Below are positions 35,037 through 43,769 of a DNA stretch of 64,000 bases, piece by piece. A model generated the notes under the pieces. The model saw nothing but the letters and a program-made list of their open reading frames with translations, ran no database searches and was not told the DNA's origin. Position numbers and translations under genes: made by a program. Each line of letters begins with the position of its first letter. Positions within the stretch are counted from its first letter, which is position 1. The DNA comes from Aliisedimentitalea scapharcae (GTDB lineage: Bacteria; Pseudomonadota; Alphaproteobacteria; Rhodobacterales; Rhodobacteraceae): positions 2,356,001-2,420,000 of the forward strand of contig NZ_CP123584.1 in assembly GCF_045277565.1 (NCBI RefSeq), given 5' to 3'.

Positions 35037-35189
35037 GACGGCGAATCCATTCCGTGTCGCACAGGATGGCAAGGCAACACGTTCAAAATTGCTTTCCCGC
35101 GCGGTGATTGTGGGCCAAGATTGCTATACATCCTGTTGCCAATGGCTTATGAGCCGATGCAGTTCACCGGAAGAAGGGGAGAGAGCAGC

Positions 35190-35753
35190 ATGTCCGAAGA
35201 TTTCGAACTGGACACCGATGACCTTCAGCGCCGCATGGATGGCGCGATGGTCAATCTAAAAACCGAATTTGCGTCGTTACGCACCGGGCGTGCGTCTGCG
35301 TCAATGCTTGAGCCTGTGATGGTTGATGCCTACGGCTCGATGACGCCGATCAATCAGGTCGGCACCGTGAATGTGCCCGAACCGCGTATGGTGACGATCA
35401 ATGTCTGGGACAAATCCCTGGTTGGAAAGGTCGAAAAGGCCATTCGCGAATCCGGTCTGGGGATCAATCCTCAGCTGAATGGCACCATCATCATGTTGCC
35501 GATTCCGGAACTGAACGAAGAACGTCGTCGTGAACTGACCAAGGTTGCCGGCCACTATGCCGAAAACGCCCGTGTATCGATCCGCAACGTTCGTCGCGAT
35601 GGTATGGATCAGATCAAAAAAGCCAAATCCGATGGCATGTCCGAGGACGACCAGAAATTCTGGGAACAGGAAGTTCAGGAGCTGACCGACAAGATGATCA
35701 AAGTTGTCGATCAGGCGCTGGAGACCAAACAAGCCGAAATCATGCAGGTTTAA
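35190..35753 (+). CDS. frr: Ribosome recycling factor
   Basis: The 187-aa protein has the RRF hallmarks: SLRTGRASASMLEP near the N-terminus, INQVGTVNVPEPRMVTINVWD, GTIIMLPIPELNEERRRELTKV and RNVRRDGMDQIKKAKSDG. It disassembles post-termination ribosomes with EF-G. The ATG at 35190 follows an A/G-rich Shine-Dalgarno (GAAGGGGAGAG); the longer open frame upstream lies in the structured gap and is not used. uppS starts 11 bases after its stop. Confidence 0.98.
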   Translation: MSEDFELDTDDLQRRMDGAMVNLKTEFASLRTGRASASMLEPVMVDAYGSMTPINQVGTVNVPEPRMVTINVWDKSLVGKVEKAIRESGLGINPQLNGTIIMLPIPELNEERRRELTKVAGHYAENARVSIRNVRRDGMDQIKKAKSDGMSEDDQKFWEQEVQELTDKMIKVVDQALETKQAEIMQV

Positions 35754-35763
35754 TGCACAGCGC

Positions 35764-36540
35764 ATGTCCAGAGGCTCAAAAACCGCAGCAATCCCCAGTG
35801 ACGCAACCGATGGCAGCGACACTGCCAATATGGGCGGTTCAGGGCCACGCCATGTCGCAATCATCATGGACGGAAACGGCCGCTGGGCTCAGGCCCGCGG
35901 CAGACCGCGCCTGTTCGGGCATCATGCCGGTGCCCGACGTGTGCGCGAAGTGGTCGAGGCCTGCCCGGATCTGAAGGTCAAATATCTGACGATCTTTGCC
36001 TTTTCGACCGAGAATTGGAAACGGACGCAAACCGAAGTCGCCGGGTTGATGAGCCTGTTTCGCCGGTATATTTCCAAGGAGATGCAAGCGCTGTCGGCAC
36101 GCAATGTGCGGGTGCGCTTCATCGGAGACCGGGTACGTCTGGACAAAAAACTGATCCAATTGATGGACCAGCTTGAAAAAGCGACCTCCGGCAATGACGG
36201 GACCCAGTTGACCATTGCTCTGAATTATGGCGGTCGTGACGAGGTGGCGCGCGCGACACGGCGTCTGGCCCAGGACGTGGCCGACGGGAAACTGCGACCG
36301 GAAGATGTCGACCAGGAAACGTTGCCGAAATATCTGGACACCCATGTCTTGCCCGACCCTGATCTGGTGATCCGTACCAGCGGCGAAGCTCGGATTTCGA
36401 ACTTTCTTTTGTGGCAATCGGCCTATGCCGAGTATGAGTTTATCGATACCTTGTGGCCCGATTTTACCGCAGAAGAATTGAAATCCCTCTGCAATAGTTA
36501 TGGTCGCCGCGACCGTCGATTTGGTGGGGTTCAGAAATGA
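35764..36540 (+). CDS. uppS: Isoprenyl transferase (undecaprenyl diphosphate synthase)
   Basis: The 258-aa cis-prenyltransferase makes undecaprenyl diphosphate, the lipid carrier for peptidoglycan and LPS sugars. Signatures: HVAIIMDGNGRWAQARGRPR with the catalytic Asp, GHHAGARRVREVVEAC, FAFSTENWKR, and near the end DLVIRTSGEARISNFLLWQ and EYEFIDTLWPDF. The chosen ATG gives an N-terminal extension of about 27 residues before the conserved core; a second in-frame ATG at 35830 would remove most of it. It overlaps cdsA by 4 bp. Confidence 0.96.
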   Translation: MSRGSKTAAIPSDATDGSDTANMGGSGPRHVAIIMDGNGRWAQARGRPRLFGHHAGARRVREVVEACPDLKVKYLTIFAFSTENWKRTQTEVAGLMSLFRRYISKEMQALSARNVRVRFIGDRVRLDKKLIQLMDQLEKATSGNDGTQLTIALNYGGRDEVARATRRLAQDVADGKLRPEDVDQETLPKYLDTHVLPDPDLVIRTSGEARISNFLLWQSAYAEYEFIDTLWPDFTAEELKSLCNSYGRRDRRFGGVQK

Positions 36541-37316
36541 GCGAAGGGCGCTGGTCTGACCTTGCACCGCGTATTGCGTCGGCGGTGGTCATGGTCGTCG
36601 TGGGGGGCGCTGGCATCCTGGCAGGGGGCATGTGGTTCAAACTGCTGATCGCGGCGAGCTGTGGGGCGATGATCTGGGAACTGGTCCGCATGCTGACCCC
36701 CGCTCAAGGCAGCGCGGCGTTACAGCTGGGAGCCTTGACGGCGGTGACACAGTTTGTGGCCTGGCTGATGCCGCCCGTGGCTCTGTTGCCAATCGCCCTA
36801 GCGGTGATCCCGGTGGGGATGTCCATCCTCAAATCCCGCAAATGGGCTTTTGCAGGTTTTGCCTTGTGGATCGCTTTGGCGGGGATCGGTTTTGTCTGGT
36901 TGCGCGGATCCTTGGGTCTGACATGGGTGGCTTGGCTGATTTGCATTGTCGTTGTCACCGATGTTGCGGGCTATTTTGCAGGCAAGGCCATTGGCGGCCC
37001 AAAATTCTGGCCTGCAATCAGCCCAAAGAAAACCTGGTCGGGCACGGCTGCCGGTTGGGTTGGCGCGTTGATCGTCGGCGCGCTGTTCGCTACCCAGATG
37101 GGGGCCGGGCTGGGCCTGTGTGTGGTGTCGGTGCTGGCGTCGATGGCCAGCCAGGCCGGAGACGTTCTGGAAAGCGCTTTGAAACGACGTACGGGAACCA
37201 AGGACAGTTCGAACCTGATTCCTGGGCATGGCGGTTTTTTGGATCGGTTCGATGGCATGATGGGGGCAATGGCGCTGGTTCTGGTGCTGAGCCTGTTTTA
37301 TTCGCCCGGAGTATAA
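36537..37316 (+). CDS. cdsA: Phosphatidate cytidylyltransferase
   Basis: The 259-aa polytopic membrane protein activates phosphatidic acid to CDP-diacylglycerol for phospholipid synthesis. The C-terminal signature is present: SQAGDVLESALKRRTGTKDSSNLIPGHGG (read at about residues 202-230) and LDRFDGMMGAMAL. Asp-rich VVVTDVAGYFAGKAIGG lies in the middle. The ATGA overlap with uppS and 3-bp spacing to dxr indicate one transcript. Confidence 0.96.
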   Translation: MSEGRWSDLAPRIASAVVMVVVGGAGILAGGMWFKLLIAASCGAMIWELVRMLTPAQGSAALQLGALTAVTQFVAWLMPPVALLPIALAVIPVGMSILKSRKWAFAGFALWIALAGIGFVWLRGSLGLTWVAWLICIVVVTDVAGYFAGKAIGGPKFWPAISPKKTWSGTAAGWVGALIVGALFATQMGAGLGLCVVSVLASMASQAGDVLESALKRRTGTKDSSNLIPGHGGFLDRFDGMMGAMALVLVLSLFYSPGV

Positions 37317-37319
37317 GAC

Positions 37320-38504
37320 ATGCGGCGGGTTTCCATTTTTGGCGCGACAGGCTCCATCGGTCAAAACACGCTTGATCTGATCCGCCGCGATCCGGCCGGA
37401 TATGACGTAGTGGCAGTGACTGGCGGGCACAACATTGCGCAACTGGCGCAGGACGCGGTTGCGGTGCGGGCAGATCTGGCCGTGACAGCCTTTGAAGACC
37501 GGCTGGATGACCTGCGTGCGGCTCTTGCCGACACCGGTATCGAAGTCGCCGCAGGGCAGGCGGCCCTGACCGAAGCCGGTGCCCGTCCCGCAGATTGGGT
37601 CATGTCGGCCATTGTGGGGGCCGCCGGTCTGGCACCGGGGCTGGAGGCCCTGAAACAGGGGGCGACGCTGGCGCTGGCCAACAAGGAATCTTTGGTCTGT
37701 GCCGGAGCGCTGGTGCTGGAGACGGCGCGCCAGAACAACGCCCGCCTGTTGCCTGTGGACAGCGAACATTCAGCAGTGTTTCAGGCGTTGGTTGGCGAAG
37801 ACATGGACGCGGTTGAACGTATCATCATCACCGCATCCGGTGGTGCGTTTCGCGATTGGCCATTGGACGCCTTGCGCAATGCGACCCTGAAACAGGCGTC
37901 GGCCCATCCGAATTGGGACATGGGACAGCGGATCACGATCGACAGCGCATCAATGTTTAACAAGGCGTTGGAAGTCATTGAAACGCGTGAGTATTTCGGG
38001 ATATTTCCCGAACAGATCGAAGTCATCATACACCCTGAATCGATGATCCACGCGCTGGTCGGTTTCCGCGATGGCGCGTTGATGGCGCATCTTGGGGCAC
38101 CGGACATGCGTCACGCCATCGGCTATGCGCTGCATTGGCCGGATCGACGCGATCTGCCGGTGGCGCGTCTGGATCTGGCCCAGGTGTCGCAACTGAATTT
38201 CCGTGCCCCCGAAGACGCGCGCTATCCCGCGCTGCGGCTGGCGCGTGATGTCATGGCCCAGGGTGGTTTGGCTGGGGCGGTGTTCAACGCGGCCAAGGAA
38301 CGTGCGTTGGATGGCTTTATCGCGGGTCGGGTGGGGTTTCTCGACATGGCCGAGATCGTCGAAGAGGTTCTCACCCGGTTTCAGGCCCAGAAAGGTCCAT
38401 TGGCGGGTCTTATTGATGCCCCAATGACCCTTGATAACGTGACACAAACAGACCACTTGGCAAGAGAGTATGCCGACAAGGTCATGAACGAACGGGCAGG
38501 GTAG
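37320..38504 (+). CDS. dxr: 1-deoxy-D-xylulose 5-phosphate reductoisomerase
   Basis: The 394-aa enzyme makes 2-C-methyl-D-erythritol 4-phosphate in the non-mevalonate isoprenoid pathway. Features: the NADPH-binding FGATGSIGQNTLDLI at residues 6-20, ALANKESLVCAGALV, LPVDSEHSAVFQAL with metal ligands, the flexible-loop/active-site ITASGGAFRD and HPNWDMGQRITIDSASMFNK. It sits between cdsA and rseP in the standard order. Confidence 0.97.
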   Translation: MRRVSIFGATGSIGQNTLDLIRRDPAGYDVVAVTGGHNIAQLAQDAVAVRADLAVTAFEDRLDDLRAALADTGIEVAAGQAALTEAGARPADWVMSAIVGAAGLAPGLEALKQGATLALANKESLVCAGALVLETARQNNARLLPVDSEHSAVFQALVGEDMDAVERIIITASGGAFRDWPLDALRNATLKQASAHPNWDMGQRITIDSASMFNKALEVIETREYFGIFPEQIEVIIHPESMIHALVGFRDGALMAHLGAPDMRHAIGYALHWPDRRDLPVARLDLAQVSQLNFRAPEDARYPALRLARDVMAQGGLAGAVFNAAKERALDGFIAGRVGFLDMAEIVEEVLTRFQAQKGPLAGLIDAPMTLDNVTQTDHLAREYADKVMNERAG

Positions 38505-38508
38505 TCTT

Positions 38509-39858
38509 TTGGATATTGTTTCACTCATTCCGCAATTCGGGAATGTCATTCAGACGTTGATCGCCTTTGTGGTGGCCTTGTCTGTCATCGTGGCCGTGCA
38601 TGAGTATGGTCATTATATTGTCGGGCGCTGGTCCGGTATTCATCCCGAAGTGTTTTCGTTGGGGTTTGGTCCGGTTTTATACAGCCGGATCGACAAACGC
38701 GGCACCCGCTGGCAGGTGGCCTTGCTGCCGTTTGGCGGTTATGTCAAATTTCTGGGCGATGCCAATGCGGCCTCGGGCAAGGATGAGGACACCATGGCCG
38801 AAGCGTCACAGGATCCGGCATTTCTGCGCAAGACCATGCATGGCGCGCCTTTGTGGGCCCGTACGGCCACCGTGGCGGCCGGACCGGTGTTCAACTTTGC
38901 CCTGTCGATTGCGGTGTTTGCGGTGATCTTCATGTTGCGCGGTGTCGCCAGCGATCCGCTGACCGTTGGAGAACTGAAACCATTGCCCGGCAGCGTGCAG
39001 GAGTTGCGGGAGGGTGACGAAATTGTTGCCATAGCCGGAACTGCGACCCCCAAATTCGACGATGCCGACGCCTGGAGCGCCTTTGCCGCTGCCATTCCAC
39101 AACAGGCCACATTGGATTACGACGTGCTGCGACAGGGCCAGGCAATGACCGTGCGCGGTCCGTACCTGTTCCCGGCTCATATCACGCTGGTTGCGCCGCG
39201 CAGCGCGGCGATGGATATCGAGCTGCAGGCAGGCGATGTCATTACGGCCGTGGACGGCAACCCGATCTTTGCCTTTGATCAGCTCAAGGAAATTGTCGAA
39301 GGTTCGGACGGGCGGGCATTGTTGCTGGACGTCTGGCGCAATGGCCAGACGCTGGAGTTTGCCCTGGCCCCACGCCGCACGGATGAACCACAGCCCGATG
39401 GCGGGTTTGTGACGCATTGGAGGATCGGCATTGTCGGTGGCATGGCCTTTGACCCGGCTACCGAAACCGCCGGCCCGTGGCAGGCATTGACCGGCGGGGT
39501 CTCCCAAACATTTGCCATCGTGCAGGGGTCGTTGTCAGGTCTGTGGCATATGGTGACAGGCGCGATCAGCACCTGCAATATGTCTGGTCCTCTGGGGATC
39601 GCCCAGACATCGGGCGAAGTGGCAAGCCAGGGAACACAGAGCTTTATCTGGTTCATTGCCGTCTTGTCTACGGCAGTGGGGCTGTTGAACCTGTTTCCAA
39701 TTCCGGCGCTGGATGGCGGACATCTGGTGTTTTATGCCTATGAAGCCGTCACCGGCAAGCCGCCCAGCGATGCGGCGTTGCGGGTTCTCATGACCATCGG
39801 CTTTGGTCTGATCCTGTCGCTGATGGTGTTTGCGCTGAGCAACGATCTGTTCTGCTGA
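38509..39858 (+). CDS. rseP: RIP metalloprotease RseP (site-2 protease)
   Basis: The 449-aa inner-membrane protease has HEYGH (HExxH) at residues 31-35, a region with tandem PDZ domains (about 125-300; PGSVQELREGDEIVAIAGT and LQAGDVITAVDGNPI), and the second metal motif LNLFPIPALDGGHLV about 55 residues from the end. It should cleave anti-sigma factors or remnant signal peptides in the membrane. The start is a TTG five bases after the dxr stop; no in-frame ATG fits the family N-terminus. A GTGGCGCG/CGCGCCAC hairpin (39877-39899) follows the stop. Confidence 0.94.
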   Translation: MDIVSLIPQFGNVIQTLIAFVVALSVIVAVHEYGHYIVGRWSGIHPEVFSLGFGPVLYSRIDKRGTRWQVALLPFGGYVKFLGDANAASGKDEDTMAEASQDPAFLRKTMHGAPLWARTATVAAGPVFNFALSIAVFAVIFMLRGVASDPLTVGELKPLPGSVQELREGDEIVAIAGTATPKFDDADAWSAFAAAIPQQATLDYDVLRQGQAMTVRGPYLFPAHITLVAPRSAAMDIELQAGDVITAVDGNPIFAFDQLKEIVEGSDGRALLLDVWRNGQTLEFALAPRRTDEPQPDGGFVTHWRIGIVGGMAFDPATETAGPWQALTGGVSQTFAIVQGSLSGLWHMVTGAISTCNMSGPLGIAQTSGEVASQGTQSFIWFIAVLSTAVGLLNLFPIPALDGGHLVFYAYEAVTGKPPSDAALRVLMTIGFGLILSLMVFALSNDLFC

Positions 39859-39876
39859 TCTTTCTGAATTGGAGGG

Positions 39877-39921
39877 GTGGCGCGGAGTGATCGCGCCACT
39901 GCCCCAGTCCTGCCCCAGTCC
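39877..39921 (+). repeat. Hairpin and 11-bp tandem repeat after rseP
   Basis: GTGGCGCG (39877-39884) and CGCGCCAC (39892-39899) form a perfect 8-bp hairpin without a T-tract. It is followed by two exact copies of TGCCCCAGTCC (39900-39910, 39911-39921). Function is unknown; it lies between rseP and the 41-aa gene. Confidence 0.6.
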
Positions 39922-40008
39922 TGCCACATTCGCCCGGTATTTTTGTCAGAACTGACGGGCTGTCTCTGCCGGTGGCGGGGACATGGGAAAGGACAGAAGG
40001 GACAGAAA

Positions 40009-40134
40009 ATGAGCACTCTACAGCAGTCATATCGCGGCTTGAGTCTGGTTATGGAGCTGAATTGGGACCGGATCCTTTTCCTGGGGGCCATTGTGGTTGC
40101 CCTGGCGACCGGAGCCTGGCTGGGCGGTCTCTGA
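40009..40134 (+). CDS. Small single-pass membrane protein (41 aa)
   Basis: A 42-codon frame runs from ATG 40009 to a TGA at 40134, with AAGGGAC about six bases upstream as ribosome binding site. It encodes a polar 18-residue head (MSTLQQSYRGLSLVMELNWD) and a hydrophobic C-terminal helix (ILFLGAIVVALATGAWLGGL). A good terminator follows 30 bp later, which supports a separate short gene between rseP and bamA. I do not recognise the family. Coding status rests on the Shine-Dalgarno, the clean membrane helix and the terminator. Confidence 0.6.
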   Translation: MSTLQQSYRGLSLVMELNWDRILFLGAIVVALATGAWLGGL

Positions 40135-40164
40135 TTCCCGACTGACAGGCCTGACAAGACAAGC

Positions 40165-40195
40165 GGTGCGCAGCCAACAGGTTGCGCGCCTTTTT
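40165..40195 (+). terminator. Intrinsic terminator after the 41-aa gene
   Basis: GGTGCGCAGCC (40165-40175) pairs with GGTTGCGCGCC (40180-40190), an 11-bp stem with two G:T pairs and a 4-nt loop, followed by TTTTT (40191-40195). Confidence 0.82.
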
Positions 40196-40266
40196 CTTGG
40201 TTTTGACAACCGTCTTCAGACCCGTTAGTCACATGCTAATGCTGCCATAATTCTGGGTTTGAAAAG

Positions 40267-42642
40267 ATGGGTTTGGGGAAAAACGTAGGAATATCCTGCG
40301 CTATGCGCAACCAGCGCTGCTATATGTTGTATCATTTCATACCGGCACTATTTCTTGTTTGCATGTCGGTGCTTATCGCGCTTGCCAGCCCGGCACAGGC
40401 GCAGAATTACCGCTTCAACTCGGTCAAAGTCGAAGGCAATCAGCGGATCGAAACGTCCACTATCATTGCTTATACGGGAATCGAACGGGGCCAGACGATT
40501 TCAGCAGGCGAGCTGAATGATGCCTACCAACGTATCCTTGACAGTGGTGTTTTTGAGACAGTCGAACTGGACCCGCGTGGCAGCACGCTGGTGATTTCAG
40601 TTGCTGAATTCCCGACGATCAACCGCGTCAATTTCGAAGGCAACCGGCGAATCAAGGACGAAGCGTTGGAAGGGCTGATCGCATCGGCGCCGCGCCGCGT
40701 GTTCAACCCGGGGCAGGCCGAAGACGATGCCGCCATCATTGCCGAGGCATATTCCCAGCAGGGCCGTTTGTCTGCCCGTGTGACGCCCCGGATCATTCGT
40801 CGCAGCGATAACCGCGTTGATCTGATCTTTGAAATTGGCGAAGGCGATACAATCGAAGTCGAACGGGTCAGCTTTGTTGGCAACCGTGTCTATTCGGACC
40901 GTCGTCTGCGTCGGGTTCTGGAAACCAAACAGGCCGGTATTCTGCGCGCCTTTATCCGGTCCGATACCCTGATCGAAGACCGCATTGAATTCGACAAGCA
41001 GGTCATGCGCGATTTCTATCTGTCGCGTGGCTATGTCGATTTCCGCGTCAACAGCGCCAACGCTGAACTGGCGCGCGAACGGGATGCGTTTTTCCTGGTT
41101 CTGGATGTGACCGAAGGTCAGCAGTTCTCGTTCGGTCAAATCAGCACTGTCAGCGAAATGTCCGAGGCAGACGCCGATGAATTCCAAGAGGCACTCAAGA
41201 TCAAACCGGGCGTCATCTATTCACCGGCTCTGATCGAAAACTCGATCGCGCGCATGGAACGTCTGGCCATTCGCAAAGGTATCGACTTTTTGCGGGTTGA
41301 ACCCCGGATCAGCCGCAATGATCGGGATCTGACCCTGGATGTTGAATTTGCACTGACACGTGGGCCGCGCATCTTTGTCGAACGCATCGATATCGAAGGC
41401 AATACAACCACATTGGACCGGGTGATCCGCAACCAGTTCCGGATTGCCGAAGGCGACCCCTTCAACCCGCGCGAAATCCGTCAAAGTGCTGAACGCATTC
41501 GGGCTTTGGGGTTCTTTGAAACCGCCGGGGTGGATGTGCGCGAAGGTTCGTCAACGGATCAGGTTGTGGTCGACGTCGATGTTGCCGAACAGCCGACCGG
41601 ATCGCTCAGCCTGGGTGGTAGCTATTCGGTTGCCAACGGGATCGGTGTGGCGGTTGGCCTGACGGAAAACAACTTCCTCGGTCGCGGTCAAAGACTGTCG
41701 TTCCAGGTTTCGACGGCACAGGACGCAGAACAATATGTTCTGGGCTTTTCTGAACCGAACCTGCTGGGACGTCAGCTTCGATTTGATCTGGACCTGGGTT
41801 TGGCGACCGTTGATTCCAGTTTTGCCAATTATGACAGCGAAACCCTGTTCTTTCAGCCGGGCCTGACATTTCAGACCGGTGAGAATTCAAGATTGCGTCT
41901 GAAGTATTTCTGGAGCGACGACGAAATGTTGAGCCGCGGTACAGCGGTTGCATTGGGCCCGGTTCAAACCAGCGAAATCGGCCTGGGGGCTTTGACGTCC
42001 AGCGGTCTTGGGTTCACCTATACCTATGACAGCCGTTTGACTGGTCTGAACCCGAATGCCGGTTTCCTGTTCGAAGCTGGGGCAGATTATGCCGGGTTGG
42101 GTGGCGACAACAAATATGTCAAGACCAGCGCCAAGGCGATTGCTCAGACCCTTGTCCTGAACGAGGAAGTGACCCTGCGGGCCACGATCGAAGGCGGCAT
42201 GTTCAATTGGCGCGGTGGCGGCAATAGCCGCACAATCGACCGTTTTCTGCTGGGGCCGGACGTGTTCCGCGGCTTTGAGCCCGGTGGTATTGGCCCACGT
42301 GACCAGTCTGTCGTGGGCGCAACGACTGTTGATGATGCATTGGGTGGCAACCTCTATGCCATTGCCAAGCTCGAAGCGGAATTCCCGCTGGGTCTTCCCG
42401 AAGAATTGGGTGTCCGGGGCGGTGTGTTCTATGACATCGGCAATTTGTGGGATCTGAAGAACGTGAACACTGCCGGTGCGACCGTGGTCGGTGCGAACAG
42501 TTCGTTCCGCCATGTTATCGGGTTCTCGGTTCTGTGGGACACGGCATTTGGTCCGCTGCGCTTCAACTTCAGCAACGCGCTCAAAAAGGAAACCTTTGAC
42601 AAGGAACAATCCTTCGACCTCACGCTCCAGGCCAAGTTCTGA
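40267..42642 (+). CDS. bamA: Outer membrane protein assembly factor BamA
   Basis: The 791-aa outer-membrane protein has a signal peptide ending at PAQAQ (residues about 22-46). Five POTRA domains follow (about 47-440; FNSVKVEGNQRIETSTI begins the first), then the C-terminal 16-strand barrel (about 440-791) ending in a phenylalanine (LTLQAKF) as required for outer-membrane insertion. It is the central insertase of the BAM complex. The start is uncertain: 40267 gives a long signal peptide, and an in-frame ATG at 40303 gives a more usual one. A TTGACA element (40203-40208) upstream may belong to its promoter. Confidence 0.95.
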   Translation: MGLGKNVGISCAMRNQRCYMLYHFIPALFLVCMSVLIALASPAQAQNYRFNSVKVEGNQRIETSTIIAYTGIERGQTISAGELNDAYQRILDSGVFETVELDPRGSTLVISVAEFPTINRVNFEGNRRIKDEALEGLIASAPRRVFNPGQAEDDAAIIAEAYSQQGRLSARVTPRIIRRSDNRVDLIFEIGEGDTIEVERVSFVGNRVYSDRRLRRVLETKQAGILRAFIRSDTLIEDRIEFDKQVMRDFYLSRGYVDFRVNSANAELARERDAFFLVLDVTEGQQFSFGQISTVSEMSEADADEFQEALKIKPGVIYSPALIENSIARMERLAIRKGIDFLRVEPRISRNDRDLTLDVEFALTRGPRIFVERIDIEGNTTTLDRVIRNQFRIAEGDPFNPREIRQSAERIRALGFFETAGVDVREGSSTDQVVVDVDVAEQPTGSLSLGGSYSVANGIGVAVGLTENNFLGRGQRLSFQVSTAQDAEQYVLGFSEPNLLGRQLRFDLDLGLATVDSSFANYDSETLFFQPGLTFQTGENSRLRLKYFWSDDEMLSRGTAVALGPVQTSEIGLGALTSSGLGFTYTYDSRLTGLNPNAGFLFEAGADYAGLGGDNKYVKTSAKAIAQTLVLNEEVTLRATIEGGMFNWRGGGNSRTIDRFLLGPDVFRGFEPGGIGPRDQSVVGATTVDDALGGNLYAIAKLEAEFPLGLPEELGVRGGVFYDIGNLWDLKNVNTAGATVVGANSSFRHVIGFSVLWDTAFGPLRFNFSNALKKETFDKEQSFDLTLQAKF

Positions 42643-42644
42643 TT

Positions 42645-43232
42645 GTGCCAGACCTGTTGAAACGAACACAAAACGGAATGCTGGCGATCTTTGTATCGCT
42701 GGCATTTCTTGCTTTTGAGACCGTGGAAGCGCGGGCTCAGCAATTGGGAATTCCACAAAGCGTCATTTTGACGATTGCATCCGAACGGTTGTTTGCAGAA
42801 AGCAAGTTCGGACGACGGGTTGCCCGTTTGATCGAGGCCGAGAGCGCGGTGTTGGCGGCTGAAAACCGTCAGATCGAGGCGCAATTGACGACCGAAGAAC
42901 AGGAACTGACCGATCGCAGGCCGGGTATGGACGCGGATGCGTTCCGCGTTCTTGCGAATGCCTTTGACGAAAAGGTCCGCCAGATCCGACGCGAACAGGA
43001 TGCCAAGGCACGCGCGTTGGCCCAACAGTCGGACAATGCCCGGATCGAATTTCTGAACGCGGCGGCTCCGGTTCTGGAGACGATGATGCGCGACGCCAAG
43101 GCGAGCGTGATTCTGGAAAGGGCCAGCGTGTTTCTCAGCGCCAATGCGACGGATGTGACTGATCTCGCGATTGCGCGGATTGATCTGGTGCTGGGAGATG
43201 GGGCCATAACAGAACAAGATCCGGATCAATAG
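42645..43232 (+). CDS. OmpH/Skp-family periplasmic chaperone
   Basis: The 195-aa protein has a signal peptide (MLAIFVSLAFLAFETVEARA) and a long charged helical body with the OmpH pattern (SERLFAESKFGRRVARLIEAE, AENRQIEAQLTTEEQELTDR, then FLNAAAPVLETMM). Skp holds unfolded outer-membrane proteins for BamA, encoded directly upstream. The GTG at 42645 follows the bamA stop by two bases; an ATG at 42678 gives a shorter signal peptide and is also credible. In many proteobacteria lpxD would follow, but here fabZ follows after 70 bp. Confidence 0.88.
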   Translation: MPDLLKRTQNGMLAIFVSLAFLAFETVEARAQQLGIPQSVILTIASERLFAESKFGRRVARLIEAESAVLAAENRQIEAQLTTEEQELTDRRPGMDADAFRVLANAFDEKVRQIRREQDAKARALAQQSDNARIEFLNAAAPVLETMMRDAKASVILERASVFLSANATDVTDLAIARIDLVLGDGAITEQDPDQ

Positions 43233-43302
43233 GTCTGCTTGCCCAAAGCGCTGTGGATTGCTAGTCACACGGACAACTCGAAGAAAAGACAGGACACGCA
43301 AC

Positions 43303-43767
43303 ATGACCCAAGAGCTGAAGAGCGCAGACATCCAGATGATCCAGCGGATCCTGCCGCATCGCTATCCTTTTCTGTTGGTGGACAAGGTCATGGACATTGA
43401 TGGCTACAGCTCGGCTCGGGGCATCAAGAATGTCACCATGAACGAGCCGCATTTCCAGGGTCACTTCCCCGGAACGCCGATCATGCCGGGTGTGACCATT
43501 GTCGAGGCAATGGCCCAGACCGCTGGTGTCATGCTGGGGATCGGCATGGATATGGTTGATACCGATCTGCTGATCTATTTCATGAACATCGATAAATGCA
43601 AATTCCGCCGCAAGGTGGTGCCCGGTGATGTGCTGGAAATGCATGTCACGACCGTGCGTGGCAAACCGGGTGGCAAGATCTTTAAATTTGCGGGCAAAGC
43701 CGTGGTCGAAGGGGAAGTGGCAGCCGAAGCCGAATTCACCGCCATGATCGACACACAGGGCGCCTGA
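43303..43767 (+). CDS. fabZ: 3-hydroxyacyl-ACP dehydratase FabZ
   Basis: The 154-aa hotdog-fold enzyme has IQRILPHRYPFLLVDKV with the catalytic His, NEPHFQGHFPGTPIMPGVTIVEAMAQTAG (active-site Glu region, read at about residues 50-78) and a typical C-terminus. It dehydrates 3-hydroxyacyl-ACP in fatty-acid elongation and competes with lpxA for 3-hydroxyacyl-ACP. The ATG at 43303 gives the usual length. lpxA starts 3 bp after its stop. Confidence 0.97.
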   Translation: MTQELKSADIQMIQRILPHRYPFLLVDKVMDIDGYSSARGIKNVTMNEPHFQGHFPGTPIMPGVTIVEAMAQTAGVMLGIGMDMVDTDLLIYFMNIDKCKFRRKVVPGDVLEMHVTTVRGKPGGKIFKFAGKAVVEGEVAAEAEFTAMIDTQGA

Positions 43768-43769
43768 GA

